64,000 nt of DNA, taken from Anaerocolumna sp. AGMB13020 (GTDB lineage: Bacteria > Bacillota > Clostridia > Lachnospirales > Lachnospiraceae). Position 1 is the stretch's first letter. Every line of letters starts with the position of its first letter. The stretch is taken from NCBI RefSeq assembly GCF_033100115.1, contig NZ_CP136910.1, positions 3,310,001 through 3,374,000 on the forward strand, given 5' to 3'. The translations under genes were made by a program, and so were the position numbers. Below are positions 44,142 to 52,953 of this stretch, piece by piece. The notes beneath the pieces are model-generated. The model was not told the origin of the DNA. It was given only the letters and a program-made list of their open reading frames with translations, and did not search any database.

Positions 44142-45191
44142 ATGAATGAGAAAAAGGCGGCTCGGGTAAAGAAACTGGAAACGGAAGCAGCAGAATTGAT
44201 GCAGAAGCTTCAAGGAGAAACAGATATCAGACAGAAACAGAAGCTGATTGCCAGAAGAGACAGTATTCAGAGAAAGGCTACGACAATTAAAAACAACCGA
44301 TTAATAAGCAGGGAAGCCAAGAGACAGCTGATTGCCTACTCCTTTATTGCTCCGAACTTTATCGGGTTTGCGGTATTTACTCTGATACCCGTTGTATTTG
44401 CATTTATATTGGCCTTTACCAATTGGGATGGCAGTAATCCCATCAGCTTTGCAGGTTTTGCTAATTTTAAGGCATTGGCTACGGATACTTTCTTTCTGGC
44501 AGCCCTTAAGAATACGCTGATTTATGTTATTGGAACTGTTCCTTTAACCATGGTGGCATCGCTGGCACTTGCCGTGGTATTGAATCAGAAGATTCGGGCA
44601 AGAGGTCTGTTCAGGACGGTGGCATTTTTTCCTTATGTAGCCTCTCTGGTTGCAATCACTGCCGTATGGGGAATGATATTCCATCCCTCAAAAGGGCCGG
44701 TTAACTATCTTCTCTTAACTGTTTTTGGAGTAGCACAGCAGGAGCTGCCTAAATGGTTCAGCGGAAGTCTGGTATTGTTTACTCTGACATTGTTTAGTGT
44801 ATGGAAATACATGGGTTACTATATGGTTATTTATCTGGCAGGACTTCAGGGAATTTCTGCAGAGTTATATGAGGCGGGCGGTCTGGACGGTGCCAACACC
44901 TGGCAGAAGTTCCGTTTTATTACCTGGCCCCAGCTTCGGGCTACTACCTTTTTCGTTGTAGTCATGCTTACAATTAACTGCTTTAAGGTATACGACATAG
45001 CTGTTATGCTGGCCGGCGGCGGAGATGGTAAGCTAAGTACATCGGCAACGGTTCTTGTCTACTACATTTATCAAAATGCTTTCAACTATTGGAAACTGGG
45101 ATATTCCAGTGCTGTAGCAATGGTATTATTTGCACTGGTACTGCTCATAACAGTCATTCAGTTCAGATATGAGAAGAAGTTGAATGCGTAA
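44142..45191 (+). CDS. Carbohydrate ABC importer permease (MalF type)
   Basis: 349 residues. A long cytoplasmic N-terminal extension of ~65 charged residues (KKLETEAAELMQKLQG and RDSIQRKATTIKNNR, coiled-coil-like) precedes six membrane segments. The cytoplasmic EAA loop ELYEAGGLDGANTWQKFRFI contacts the ATPase. The extension is longer than usual for this family. The start is weakly supported; an alternative downstream is possible. It forms the importer with the lipoprotein and the next permease. Confidence 0.92.
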   Translation: MNEKKAARVKKLETEAAELMQKLQGETDIRQKQKLIARRDSIQRKATTIKNNRLISREAKRQLIAYSFIAPNFIGFAVFTLIPVVFAFILAFTNWDGSNPISFAGFANFKALATDTFFLAALKNTLIYVIGTVPLTMVASLALAVVLNQKIRARGLFRTVAFFPYVASLVAITAVWGMIFHPSKGPVNYLLLTVFGVAQQELPKWFSGSLVLFTLTLFSVWKYMGYYMVIYLAGLQGISAELYEAGGLDGANTWQKFRFITWPQLRATTFFVVVMLTINCFKVYDIAVMLAGGGDGKLSTSATVLVYYIYQNAFNYWKLGYSSAVAMVLFALVLLITVIQFRYEKKLNA

Positions 45192-45214
45192 AGACATGAG
45201 AAGGAGGAGCCGCT

Positions 45215-46057
45215 ATGTATAAGTCAAAAAGTAAACATGATATATTTAAGAAAACCATGGTCTATATCATTTTATTCATTATCACCGCAATCATGATCGT
45301 ACCGTTTTTATGGATGTTATCTGCTTCTATAAAGACCAACCGTGAAGTTTTTGTAATGGATCCCTTTGTCTGGATTCCTGAAATTCCCAAGTGGGATAAT
45401 TACATAAAAATCTGGACCAAAATACCATTGCTAAAATTTGTACAGAATACGGTTTTGCTAACTATTGTTGTCACCCTTTTGCAAATATTTACCTCCAGTT
45501 TTGCAGCCTATTCCTTTGCAAAGCTGGAATTCAAGAATAAAAATGCACTGTTCTTTGCTTATATTGCTACCATTGCAATGCCCTGGCAGGTATACATGGT
45601 TCCTCAGTTTATCATGATGCGTTCCATGGGATTAAATGATAAGCTGTTGGCGATGATCTGTCTGCAGGCTTTCTCTGCCTTCGGAGTATTTATGATGAAA
45701 CAGTTTTATGCAGGAATACCTGATGATCTTTGTGAGGCAGCAAGAATTGACGGAATGAATGAGTACAGGATATATGCCAGGATTATGCTGCCTCTGTCCA
45801 AACCCGCCTTATCAACCCTTATTATTTTTACCTTTGTGAATACCTGGAATGATTATCTGGGACCGTTGATTTATTTAAAAACTGAGACAAAGAAAACAAT
45901 TCAGCTGGGGCTAAGGATGTTCATTGGACAATATTCCGCTGAATATGGTCTTATTATGGCAGGTTCTGTGGTATCCCTGGTTCCGGTTATTCTCGTATTC
46001 TTATGCCTACAGAAATATTTTGTGGAAGGTGTTGCATCTACCGGCTTAAAAGGCTGA
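45215..46057 (+). CDS. Carbohydrate ABC importer permease (MalG type)
   Basis: 280 residues, six membrane segments, and the EAA loop DLCEAARIDGMNEYRIYARI followed by MLPLSKPALSTLIIF, the standard MalG pattern. AGGAGGAG upstream; 23 bases after the MalF-type gene. It completes the membrane part of the importer. A strong terminator follows at 46172. Confidence 0.94.
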   Translation: MYKSKSKHDIFKKTMVYIILFIITAIMIVPFLWMLSASIKTNREVFVMDPFVWIPEIPKWDNYIKIWTKIPLLKFVQNTVLLTIVVTLLQIFTSSFAAYSFAKLEFKNKNALFFAYIATIAMPWQVYMVPQFIMMRSMGLNDKLLAMICLQAFSAFGVFMMKQFYAGIPDDLCEAARIDGMNEYRIYARIMLPLSKPALSTLIIFTFVNTWNDYLGPLIYLKTETKKTIQLGLRMFIGQYSAEYGLIMAGSVVSLVPVILVFLCLQKYFVEGVASTGLKG

Positions 46058-46171
46058 CGTTAAAAATATATATTTTACAAGTAAAATTGTGGGAAAGTTT
46101 ATATAATACTATTTCCAAACTAAAAAAATGTGAGTATTATAATATCTAAATTACTTATTCTCTGCAGACAA

Positions 46172-46203
46172 AAACGTCATCGATAACGATGGCGTTTTTT
46201 TTA
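46172..46203 (+). terminator. Rho-independent terminator after the importer permeases
   Basis: A nearly perfect AACGTCATCG / CGATGGCGTT stem with an ATAA loop and eight T residues. Confidence 0.9.
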
Positions 46204-46258
46204 TGGCTGCAGGAGGAATGACGTCAGATCACATTTTGGAAAGGCTTGGGTGAACGGT

Positions 46259-47512
46259 ATGGATGATGCATTAGAGTGTACTTTTGAAACATTAACCTTT
46301 GAAGAAAAAATCAGACATTTTTATGATGTGGCAGAAAGAGCCATGGAGCGATGGAATATACCCGCCGGTACAGCGATGAAACTGTTGAACTTTACAGAGA
46401 ATGCGACTTTTTGCCTGGAGCGCACAGGTGCGCCTAAAGTTATCCTTCGTGTTCACAGACTGGACTACGCGAAGTTAAATAATATTCGAACGGAACTTCA
46501 ATGGCTGATTGATCTAAAGAGAGAGACCGGGCTAAGCCTGGCATCACCGGTAGAATCCCAAAACGGACTACTGGTGGAAACCGTTGATACACCTGCCATG
46601 AAGGAAGAGAGGCATGTGGTTTGCTTTGAATATGTTGATGGCAAAGTACCGGTAGATACCAGTGACAGTAATGAAGGTGTTGGAAAGCTGATTCAAAGAA
46701 TTGAAAAGATTCCTGACAAGATAACCATACCCTTATTTAAGAAGGCGGCAGTGCTTTATGAAATATTCGGAAGAACACAAAGAAAATCCCCATTAAAGCC
46801 AGTGGACAGAAAGCTCTACAGACAGGTTGGTATCATAGCAGGCACTCTTCATAAGCAGACAAAACAATGGAAGTATCCGGAATTTTACGAGAGAATGGAA
46901 TGGAACCTGGATGGAACCTTTGGAAGCGAATGGAATAATTTCTACGGTGTTAGCTATCGTTCCGCCAAGTGGTTTTCCCAAAAGGAAATCGCTATTCTTG
47001 ATGCCTGCGTTGAATTGATTAAGATACGTCTGGAGGCCTATGGAAAAGGAGCAGAATGTTATGGTATGATACACAGCGATTTGAGGCTGGCCAATCTGCT
47101 GAAAAATGGCGAACGAATTACTGCGTTGGATTTTGATGACTGCGGCAGGGGCTGGTATATGTATGATATTGCAGGGGCTGTTGGTTTTATTGAACACCGT
47201 CCGGACCTTTCTGAGGTGGTGGAGGAGATTCTGAGAGGTTACGAATCGGTACTGCCTGTATTACCCAGAGATCGCCAGGAAATATGGACCTTTATTATGA
47301 TGCGGAGAATTGGTCTGCTTCAAAGCCTTATCTACCGAATCGGATGTGTTTTGGGTGGTAGCGAAGCAACAGAGCTAACTCCAGAAATTTTAGCCTTTTA
47401 CGCAAAAGGAACCGTGTTGCTGGCAAAGAACTACCTAAGAAGGTACAATACAAAATTCCTATCCGAGGATGTGAAAGAGGAAGCAGGGTACAGACCTATG
47501 CATACAGCCTGA
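46259..47512 (+). CDS. APH/choline-kinase-like phosphotransferase
   Basis: About 417 residues. It has the kinase N-lobe pattern (TENATFCLERT, VILRVHR), the catalytic loop GMIHSDLRLANLL (H-x-D-x5-N) and the metal motif ALDFDDCG. Relatives phosphorylate homoserine, hydroxylysine, ethanolamine/choline or aminoglycosides. The next gene is a class III PLP enzyme, a pairing known for amino-alcohol catabolism (kinase plus phospholyase), so an amino-alcohol or amino-acid substrate is a reasonable guess. The start at 46259 follows GGGTGA; a GTG at 46250 is also in frame. A short open frame (46218-46253) with AGGAGG overlaps the start and could couple translation. Confidence 0.8.
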   Translation: MDDALECTFETLTFEEKIRHFYDVAERAMERWNIPAGTAMKLLNFTENATFCLERTGAPKVILRVHRLDYAKLNNIRTELQWLIDLKRETGLSLASPVESQNGLLVETVDTPAMKEERHVVCFEYVDGKVPVDTSDSNEGVGKLIQRIEKIPDKITIPLFKKAAVLYEIFGRTQRKSPLKPVDRKLYRQVGIIAGTLHKQTKQWKYPEFYERMEWNLDGTFGSEWNNFYGVSYRSAKWFSQKEIAILDACVELIKIRLEAYGKGAECYGMIHSDLRLANLLKNGERITALDFDDCGRGWYMYDIAGAVGFIEHRPDLSEVVEEILRGYESVLPVLPRDRQEIWTFIMMRRIGLLQSLIYRIGCVLGGSEATELTPEILAFYAKGTVLLAKNYLRRYNTKFLSEDVKEEAGYRPMHTA

Positions 47513-47604
47513 TTACAGGATGTAACGCGATATAGTAATAATTATTACTTGTGATGATCTATCGATGAAAAGAAATTATTTTATGAAACATTGGAGGAAT
47601 TAAT

Positions 47605-48855
47605 ATGAGTTTGACTGCACATGAAATCTACGAAGAAGCATATAATGTCTGGAATCCAAATAAAGTGGACACTTTCAGGCAGTTTGGCCTTGAACTCTCT
47701 ATGGGGGAAAGGGACGGTAGTTATTTTAAGGATCTGGACGGGAATGAATTCATTAATATGCATTCAAACGGTGGCGTATTCAATCTGGGACACAAAAATC
47801 CTGAGATCAAAGAAGCCTTGCTCAAAGGGATAGAACTGGTGGATGCAGGGAATCATTACTTCCCCTCTCAGTATAAAAATGAACTCTGCAAAGCTTTGTT
47901 GCAGGTATCTCCAGATAATATGAAATATGTTTATATGTTAAATGGTGGTGGAGAATCCATCGATGCTGCCATAAAATTTGCCAGAAGAGCTACGAAAAGA
48001 ACCCGGGTTGTAAGCTTAAATTGTGCATTTCATGGTTCCACGGGAATTGCAATGGAGGCCGGTTATGTGGCAATGGCAGAATTTTTTAACATGAAACCCG
48101 AGGAGGAAGTGTATACCCATATAGACTATAACAATCTGGAGCAGTTAGAGGAAGTGCTTAGAAAAAACGACACTGCCTGTGTCATAATTGAGAGCATTCC
48201 GGCAACCGCAGGATTTCCAATGCCTCTTAAGGACTATCATAAAGGTGTAGAGATCCTGGCACATCAATATGGTGCGATGTATATTGCAGATGAAGTCCAG
48301 ACGGGTCTGTTAAGAAGCGGTGAAATGTGGTGCTGCTGTAAGTATGGAGCGAAACCAGATATGATCGTAACCGGCAAAGGATTATCCGGCGGTTATTATC
48401 CCATGTCTGCCGTAATTATGTCGGAAGAGGCCGGCAACTGGTTAAAGGAGGATGGTTTTGCTCATGTATCTTCTTTTAATGCTTCTGAGTTGGGTTGTAT
48501 TGTAGGGACAAAAGTAATGGAAATCCTGTCCCGCCCGGGCACAAGAGAAAATGTGAATATGCTGACTTCTCTTTTCGAACAGGAGCTTGCTAAGATCCAG
48601 AATAAGTACGCGGACTTCCTGTGTGAAGTCAGGCAGTGTGGTGTGATAATGGGATTAAAAACCGCTCATCCCATGGGAGGAATGGCGCTGATGGCGGCAC
48701 TTATGAAAAATGGTATATGGAGTGTAATGGCTAACTTTGATAAGTCAGCCCTGCAATTTAAACCGGGACTCCTAATGAAGGAAGAGACAGCAAAAGAGGT
48801 TCTGAGAAGACTGGATAAAGCAATGGGAGAAGCTATAATTTCCTTGAATATATAA
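47605..48855 (+). CDS. Class III PLP-dependent aminotransferase or phospholyase
   Basis: 416 residues. PLP-site residues are visible: YIADEVQTGLLRSG with Asp229 and VTGKGLSGGYYP with Lys258. The N-terminal NGGVFNLGHKNPEI and the MLNGGGESIDAAIKFAR phosphate loop are in place. This family includes ornithine/GABA/acetylornithine aminotransferases and the related ethanolamine-phosphate and hydroxylysine-phosphate phospholyases. Because it sits behind an APH-type kinase, the phospholyase chemistry (kinase makes a phospho-amino-alcohol, this enzyme eliminates phosphate) is attractive but not proven. A GGAGG site lies upstream. Confidence 0.85.
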   Translation: MSLTAHEIYEEAYNVWNPNKVDTFRQFGLELSMGERDGSYFKDLDGNEFINMHSNGGVFNLGHKNPEIKEALLKGIELVDAGNHYFPSQYKNELCKALLQVSPDNMKYVYMLNGGGESIDAAIKFARRATKRTRVVSLNCAFHGSTGIAMEAGYVAMAEFFNMKPEEEVYTHIDYNNLEQLEEVLRKNDTACVIIESIPATAGFPMPLKDYHKGVEILAHQYGAMYIADEVQTGLLRSGEMWCCCKYGAKPDMIVTGKGLSGGYYPMSAVIMSEEAGNWLKEDGFAHVSSFNASELGCIVGTKVMEILSRPGTRENVNMLTSLFEQELAKIQNKYADFLCEVRQCGVIMGLKTAHPMGGMALMAALMKNGIWSVMANFDKSALQFKPGLLMKEETAKEVLRRLDKAMGEAIISLNI

Positions 48856-48941
48856 AAGGCATATCAATTCTTATTTCAGCAGTGCGGCAAGAAGACTTGC
48901 GGCATCTAGGGGGCTAGGTTGAAGAATAAATTTTTCAACCG

Positions 48942-48970
48942 CAAGTTTGTGCTTGCGCACCACAAACTTG
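48942..48970. repeat. Perfect 10-bp inverted repeat before gtrA
   Basis: CAAGTTTGTG (48942-48951) and CACAAACTTG (48961-48970) with a 9-base loop, near a second GTTGAA / TTCAAC repeat. No T run, so this is more likely a palindromic repeat or regulatory stem than a terminator. Confidence 0.5.
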
Positions 48971-49007
48971 GTATGCGCAAAGAGCGTGCACAAGAATAGA
49001 GGTTAAT

Positions 49008-49451
49008 ATGAGTGAAAATAATAGACGTGAAATAATTCGGACCCTAAAGTATCTGGCTTTTGCTTCTTCCGCGGGAGTAATTGAAATGACCATGTTTACC
49101 CTGTTTGAACAGCTGACAGATTGGAATTACTGGCCATGTTATCTGCTTGCCCTTGTGATGTCCGTGGTTTGGAATTTTACATTAAATCGAAGATTTACCT
49201 TTCATTCCAATAATAATATAACCATTGCCATGATAAAGGTATTTATTTATTACGTCGTTTTCACTCCCCTATCAACTGTATTTGGAAATCATTTGGTGGA
49301 GAATCTTTTATGGAATGCATATCTGGTGACTGCTATGAGCTTAATATTAAACTGCGTTACGGAATATCTTTATCAAAGATTATTTGTATTTGGGAAGTCT
49401 GTCGACAGCCTGAAAAATAAAGGAAAAGATAAAGGGGCAATTGTATTATGA
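49008..49451 (+). CDS. GtrA-like membrane protein
   Basis: 147 residues with four membrane segments and the family block NFTLNRRFTFHS, plus YLVTAMSLILNCVTEYLYQR near the end. GtrA-like proteins are thought to flip or help transfer polyprenyl-linked sugars across the membrane. No glycosyltransferase partner is adjacent. A weak ribosome binding site (GAGGTTAAT) precedes it. The next gene is on the opposite strand. Confidence 0.8.
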   Translation: MSENNRREIIRTLKYLAFASSAGVIEMTMFTLFEQLTDWNYWPCYLLALVMSVVWNFTLNRRFTFHSNNNITIAMIKVFIYYVVFTPLSTVFGNHLVENLLWNAYLVTAMSLILNCVTEYLYQRLFVFGKSVDSLKNKGKDKGAIVL

Positions 49452-49480
49452 CTTACAGCCTGTCATTTGGGGCAGCCCCT

Positions 49481-50494
49481 TCAGGTACCCAGCACCAGAC
49501 CGATTCTGGGATAACGGTGTATTTGCTCTTCATCAAAGGCTATAAGAGCATCTTTTACCGGATATTCTTTGGCTATAAGCTCCTCCAGCTGTAAAGAGCT
49601 CATGATACCTCTCGTTTCCAGCAGAGTCTTTTTTGAGTATAGAAATGAACTGGTAATATTAAGATTCATAGCAAAAAACTTAATGGAATTTATAGAGAAA
49701 TCCTTTCCCTGGTCATAGTAAACGGTTATCATAACAGTACCGCCTCTGGCCACCGTGTTGGTGGCTGTCTGAAACCACTCGGTATTGCTGGAGGTAATAA
49801 CAACAGATTGAAAACCCATGAAATCAGATTGCTTCAATAATTCTGTTTCGTAGGTATCATCAGCTGGATTAACAGCATAAGTGGCACCAAGAGAAAGGGC
49901 AAGAAGCCGGCTGGATTCTTTTGGCTCCACAACGGTAATTTTATCAGCGCCTGCCATTTTTGCAAATTGCAGCATAAGAAGGCCGTTAAAGTCACCGCCA
50001 AAAATACAGATATTATTACCAGGTAAGAGTTTCATCTTCAGAAAAGCCATATAAACAACAGCAACAGGCTCCAATAAGCAGCCGATGCGATAGGGAGTTT
50101 CCGGTGTTAGGGGAACAAGCTGGCTATAGTCCCATACCACATAATCACAAATGGTACCGCTTTTACTATAAATCTGCAGACAATTATTCTCCTCTTCTTT
50201 AAGACAGTAAGCACAGCTGCCGCAGAATTTAGCAATTGTTCCTGTAACGCGCTGTCCCTCATAATACCCTTCTGCTTTCGCCTTTTCTCCCAGCTCAACA
50301 ATAATACCTGCCATTTCATAACCTGCAATGCCGGGTTTGGCATAGAAGTCCCAGGCTCTGGTCATACGGAGGTCCTGGATACCGATGGTGCTGTACATGA
50401 CCTTTATTTTTACTTCTTCCGGTTTTTGAATCTCAGGTGCTGCTACTTCCAGGAAGGAAAGAACACCATTTTCATATCGCCATAATGCCTGCAT
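49481..50494 (-). CDS. Medium-chain dehydrogenase lacking the catalytic-zinc ligands
   Basis: About 338 residues of the zinc-alcohol-dehydrogenase superfamily. The structural zinc lobe is retained (FCGSCAYCLKEEENNC). The catalytic Cys-His pair is not: the usual GxCGTDxH...GHE region reads IGIQDLRM...GIAGYEMAG. The nucleotide fold (ICIFGGDFNGLLMLQFAKMA) is intact but its glycine pattern is modified. It may bind a quinone-like or other substrate, or be a non-oxidative member. The start at 50494 is preferred over 50524; the gene overlaps the end of the upstream AraC regulator by 23 bases, so they are coupled. Confidence 0.8.
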   Translation of the reverse strand: MQALWRYENGVLSFLEVAAPEIQKPEEVKIKVMYSTIGIQDLRMTRAWDFYAKPGIAGYEMAGIIVELGEKAKAEGYYEGQRVTGTIAKFCGSCAYCLKEEENNCLQIYSKSGTICDYVVWDYSQLVPLTPETPYRIGCLLEPVAVVYMAFLKMKLLPGNNICIFGGDFNGLLMLQFAKMAGADKITVVEPKESSRLLALSLGATYAVNPADDTYETELLKQSDFMGFQSVVITSSNTEWFQTATNTVARGGTVMITVYYDQGKDFSINSIKFFAMNLNITSSFLYSKKTLLETRGIMSSLQLEELIAKEYPVKDALIAFDEEQIHRYPRIGLVLGT

Positions 50495-51896
50495 ATAAGT
50501 TAGCCATCTCCTTTTTGTCTTCACGTTTCATTCTAAATTCCAATGGGGTATATCCGGTAGACTTTCGGAAAACCCTGCCAAAATAACCGGCATCCCAAAA
50601 TCCGTTATTTTTTCCGATATCTGAAACCTTTTGATCGCTGTTAAGCAGAAAGAATTTGGCATGCAGAAGCCTGAGCAGCTGTAAGGCTTCAAGAACTGTC
50701 ACACCATAGCATTCTTTGAATATCCGGTTCAGATAGATTTTATTTAAACAGAGCTCCTCCGCTATTCCCTCCAGTGAAATGGTGGTTTCATACCGGTTAT
50801 AGATTGTAAGAACAGCGGTATCAAGTAGTTCTTGTATTCTGGCAGAGGGGTATGGGTATCTCCTGAACAGCCTGCTGTTCAGGAGATATTCCAGTTCGTC
50901 CTCCACAGAGGAAAAAGCAAAGGTCAGAGGTTCTTTTGTTAACAGATAATGCAGATAATATAGCTGCAGCCTGATATATTCTCTTGTGGGAAAATCATAG
51001 CTGGGTTTAATGACATGCAGGTACAGATCCTGTAACAGGTGTCTGCTTCCAGGTAAATCATTCTTTAATATTGCTTCAAGGAGTAACAGGTATTGCTTCT
51101 TTAAAGCTTTATATACTGTAGGTATGCGGTTTTGCTGGAGGTCAGAGAGGGTACAGAGTTCGCCGCTTAAGAAATAAGAGAAGGACTGATGGGCTTTTAA
51201 TTCCATACAGGTTTCGTAAAACCTTCTCCAATTGATATTTTTCTCATATAAAAGGCAGGTTTTAAGACCCAGCTTCTGAAATACCAACTGAGATATCAGT
51301 GGGAAGTTAAAAGACTTCTTAACATCCGAGCGGCTTATGTAGAGTAGCAGTTCATTATCGGTACAAAATATCACATTGGAGGTACAGAAATCTGAAAGTA
51401 ATGCCAGAAGGGTGTTATAAACAGCAGGAGTAAATTGTGAATGAAAGAGCTTAATGAAAAGCAGATGATAGGCATCCGGGTGGATGGAAAAGGTGTGCTC
51501 ATCGTACCAGTCCAGGGTTACCAGAGAGTTCTCCTTACGGACACTGGTTGTGGCTTTTTGGATAGCAGTGAATATTTCTTGGAATAGTTCCGGGCTCAAT
51601 TTATCTTTTGACAGCCAGAAGATGTTGTTTGGCGGAGCAAAGTCCGGGGTACCTTCATGCAGAAGTAAGACGTGATAATTCCAATGGCATTGCTTTAATT
51701 GCTCCAATATATTATCATAGGGGAGAAAAACAGAGGTATCTAAAATTACGATGTCTGTGTGGTTCTGATAGAAAACTTCATAAGCATCCATGCTGAAGGG
51801 AACGATGTGAATACGGAGCAAGGTAGTGTCTTCCAGCATTTCATAGACTTGTTTAAGCAAAATCCGGTTTTCAGAAATTATCGCAACATGATACAT
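50472..51896 (-). CDS. AraC-type regulator with degenerate receiver domain
   Basis: 474 residues. The N-terminal 120 residues follow a receiver fold (VAIISENRILLKQVYEML, IVILDTSVFLPYDNILEQL), but the acidic pair after strand 1 is replaced by S-E-N, so Asp phosphorylation is doubtful although an Asp remains in the central strand. A ~230-residue middle follows, then an AraC HTH pair at the C terminus (ISLEGIAEELCLNKIYLNRI and DAGYFGRVFRKSTGYTPLEF). It precedes and overlaps the MDR gene, which it probably controls. A YesN-like architecture with an altered acid pocket is likely. Confidence 0.8.
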   Translation of the reverse strand: MYHVAIISENRILLKQVYEMLEDTTLLRIHIVPFSMDAYEVFYQNHTDIVILDTSVFLPYDNILEQLKQCHWNYHVLLLHEGTPDFAPPNNIFWLSKDKLSPELFQEIFTAIQKATTSVRKENSLVTLDWYDEHTFSIHPDAYHLLFIKLFHSQFTPAVYNTLLALLSDFCTSNVIFCTDNELLLYISRSDVKKSFNFPLISQLVFQKLGLKTCLLYEKNINWRRFYETCMELKAHQSFSYFLSGELCTLSDLQQNRIPTVYKALKKQYLLLLEAILKNDLPGSRHLLQDLYLHVIKPSYDFPTREYIRLQLYYLHYLLTKEPLTFAFSSVEDELEYLLNSRLFRRYPYPSARIQELLDTAVLTIYNRYETTISLEGIAEELCLNKIYLNRIFKECYGVTVLEALQLLRLLHAKFFLLNSDQKVSDIGKNNGFWDAGYFGRVFRKSTGYTPLEFRMKREDKKEMANLYAGIMAI

Positions 51897-52044
51897 GGTT
51901 TTTCCTCCTTATTCTTCGTATCGTTTATTTTATCCAGAATAAATTAAGTACGGCAAAATGTAAAGTGAATCTGTGAAAGAACCAAAAAGTATTGACAGAG
52001 GAGGCAGTATCACGGGAATCTCAGTGATATGCAAGGGTGTAAAT

Positions 52045-52731
52045 ATGAGAGACTTACTAAAAGATTATAGAAAGATCTGTGAGGAAATTCCTCTATTTGA
52101 GGGAATCAGAGGGGAAGATCTGCTCTCACTTTTTGAGTGCCTGAGAGCCTTTATTAAAACCTATGAAAAGGAGGAGTATATAGTTTTATATAATGACTCC
52201 GTAGAATGTGTGGGAGTATTACTGGAGGGTACCGTTCATATGATAAAAGAAGACTTAAGAGGAAACAAATCCATATTGGCTCCAATCGAAGAGCGGGAAT
52301 TATTTGGAGAGACTTTTGCTTGTGGAGCCGACCTGACCTCAACGGTAGCTTTTGTTGCAACCACCCCGGTTAAGGTACTTTTCGTACACTTTGATAAGGT
52401 TATGCATGCCTGCTCCAGATCCTGTATCTTCCACCATAGATTAATCGAAAACATGATATCTCTGATAGCCAGGAAAAATGCTCTTCTTGTAGAAAAGCTG
52501 GATATCACGTCAAAAAGGACTATAAGGGAAAAAATTACGGCTTTTCTGACCATTCAGGCGCAGAAGAAGAAGAGTACAAGCTTTACTATAGCTCTTGGAA
52601 GGCTTGAGCTGGCTGATTATTTATGTACGGACAGAAGTGCCCTGACCAGAGAACTCAACAATATGAAAAGGGCAGGATTAATTGATTTTGAAAAAAATAA
52701 CTTTACTTTACTGGAATCCTTTTATGAATGA
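52045..52731 (+). CDS. Crp/Fnr-family transcriptional regulator
   Basis: About 228 residues: cyclic-nucleotide-binding-like domain (residues ~15-140, EEYIVLYNDSVECVGVLLEG) and a Crp-type HTH (IALGRLELADYLCTDRSALT then RELNNMKRAGLIDFEKNNF). There is no N-terminal Cys set for an iron-sulfur cluster like FNR, but several Cys occur in the effector domain. The start at 52045 is a compromise: an in-frame GTG opens at 51973. It is followed by a terminator and then a flavoprotein-ferredoxin pair whose promoter region carries a perfect palindrome (52820-52833), its likely site. Confidence 0.88.
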   Translation: MRDLLKDYRKICEEIPLFEGIRGEDLLSLFECLRAFIKTYEKEEYIVLYNDSVECVGVLLEGTVHMIKEDLRGNKSILAPIEERELFGETFACGADLTSTVAFVATTPVKVLFVHFDKVMHACSRSCIFHHRLIENMISLIARKNALLVEKLDITSKRTIREKITAFLTIQAQKKKSTSFTIALGRLELADYLCTDRSALTRELNNMKRAGLIDFEKNNFTLLESFYE

Positions 52732-52744
52732 TTTCTGGTATCCC

Positions 52745-52777
52745 AAAGCTGTTGCAGGGAATGCAGCAGCTTTTTTA
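52745..52777 (+). terminator. Rho-independent terminator after the Crp/Fnr gene
   Basis: AAAGCTGTTGC / GCAGCAGCTTTTTT with a 7-base loop and a long T run, starting 14 bases after the stop codon. Confidence 0.9.
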
Positions 52778-52819
52778 TACAAGCATTTGGGAAATTGATT
52801 CAGAATAAATTTTTAAAGC

Positions 52820-52833
52820 GTTGCAATTGCAAC
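52820..52833 (+). promoter_or_regulatory. Perfect 14-bp palindrome, candidate Crp/Fnr operator
   Basis: GTTGCAATTGCAAC lies 121 bases upstream of the flavoprotein start and just past the terminator of the adjacent Crp/Fnr gene. It has the dyad symmetry expected for this regulator family; a TATTATA-like -10 sits about 25 bases downstream. Confidence 0.55.
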
Positions 52834-52953
52834 ATATAAACAAAATGGAAAATGTTATTATATAACTGAAAAAAGAATACAAGAATATAAACCATTGTGA
52901 ATCACAAACTGCGGCTATTAACAGAACGAAAGTAGCAGAATGAGAGGTAAAAG

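Noticed and set aside
46218..46253. 11-codon ORF before the APH-type kinase as an attenuator peptide
   Set aside because: The AGGAGG to ATG spacing is only one base and the codons are not biased to any amino acid; noted only as possible coupling.
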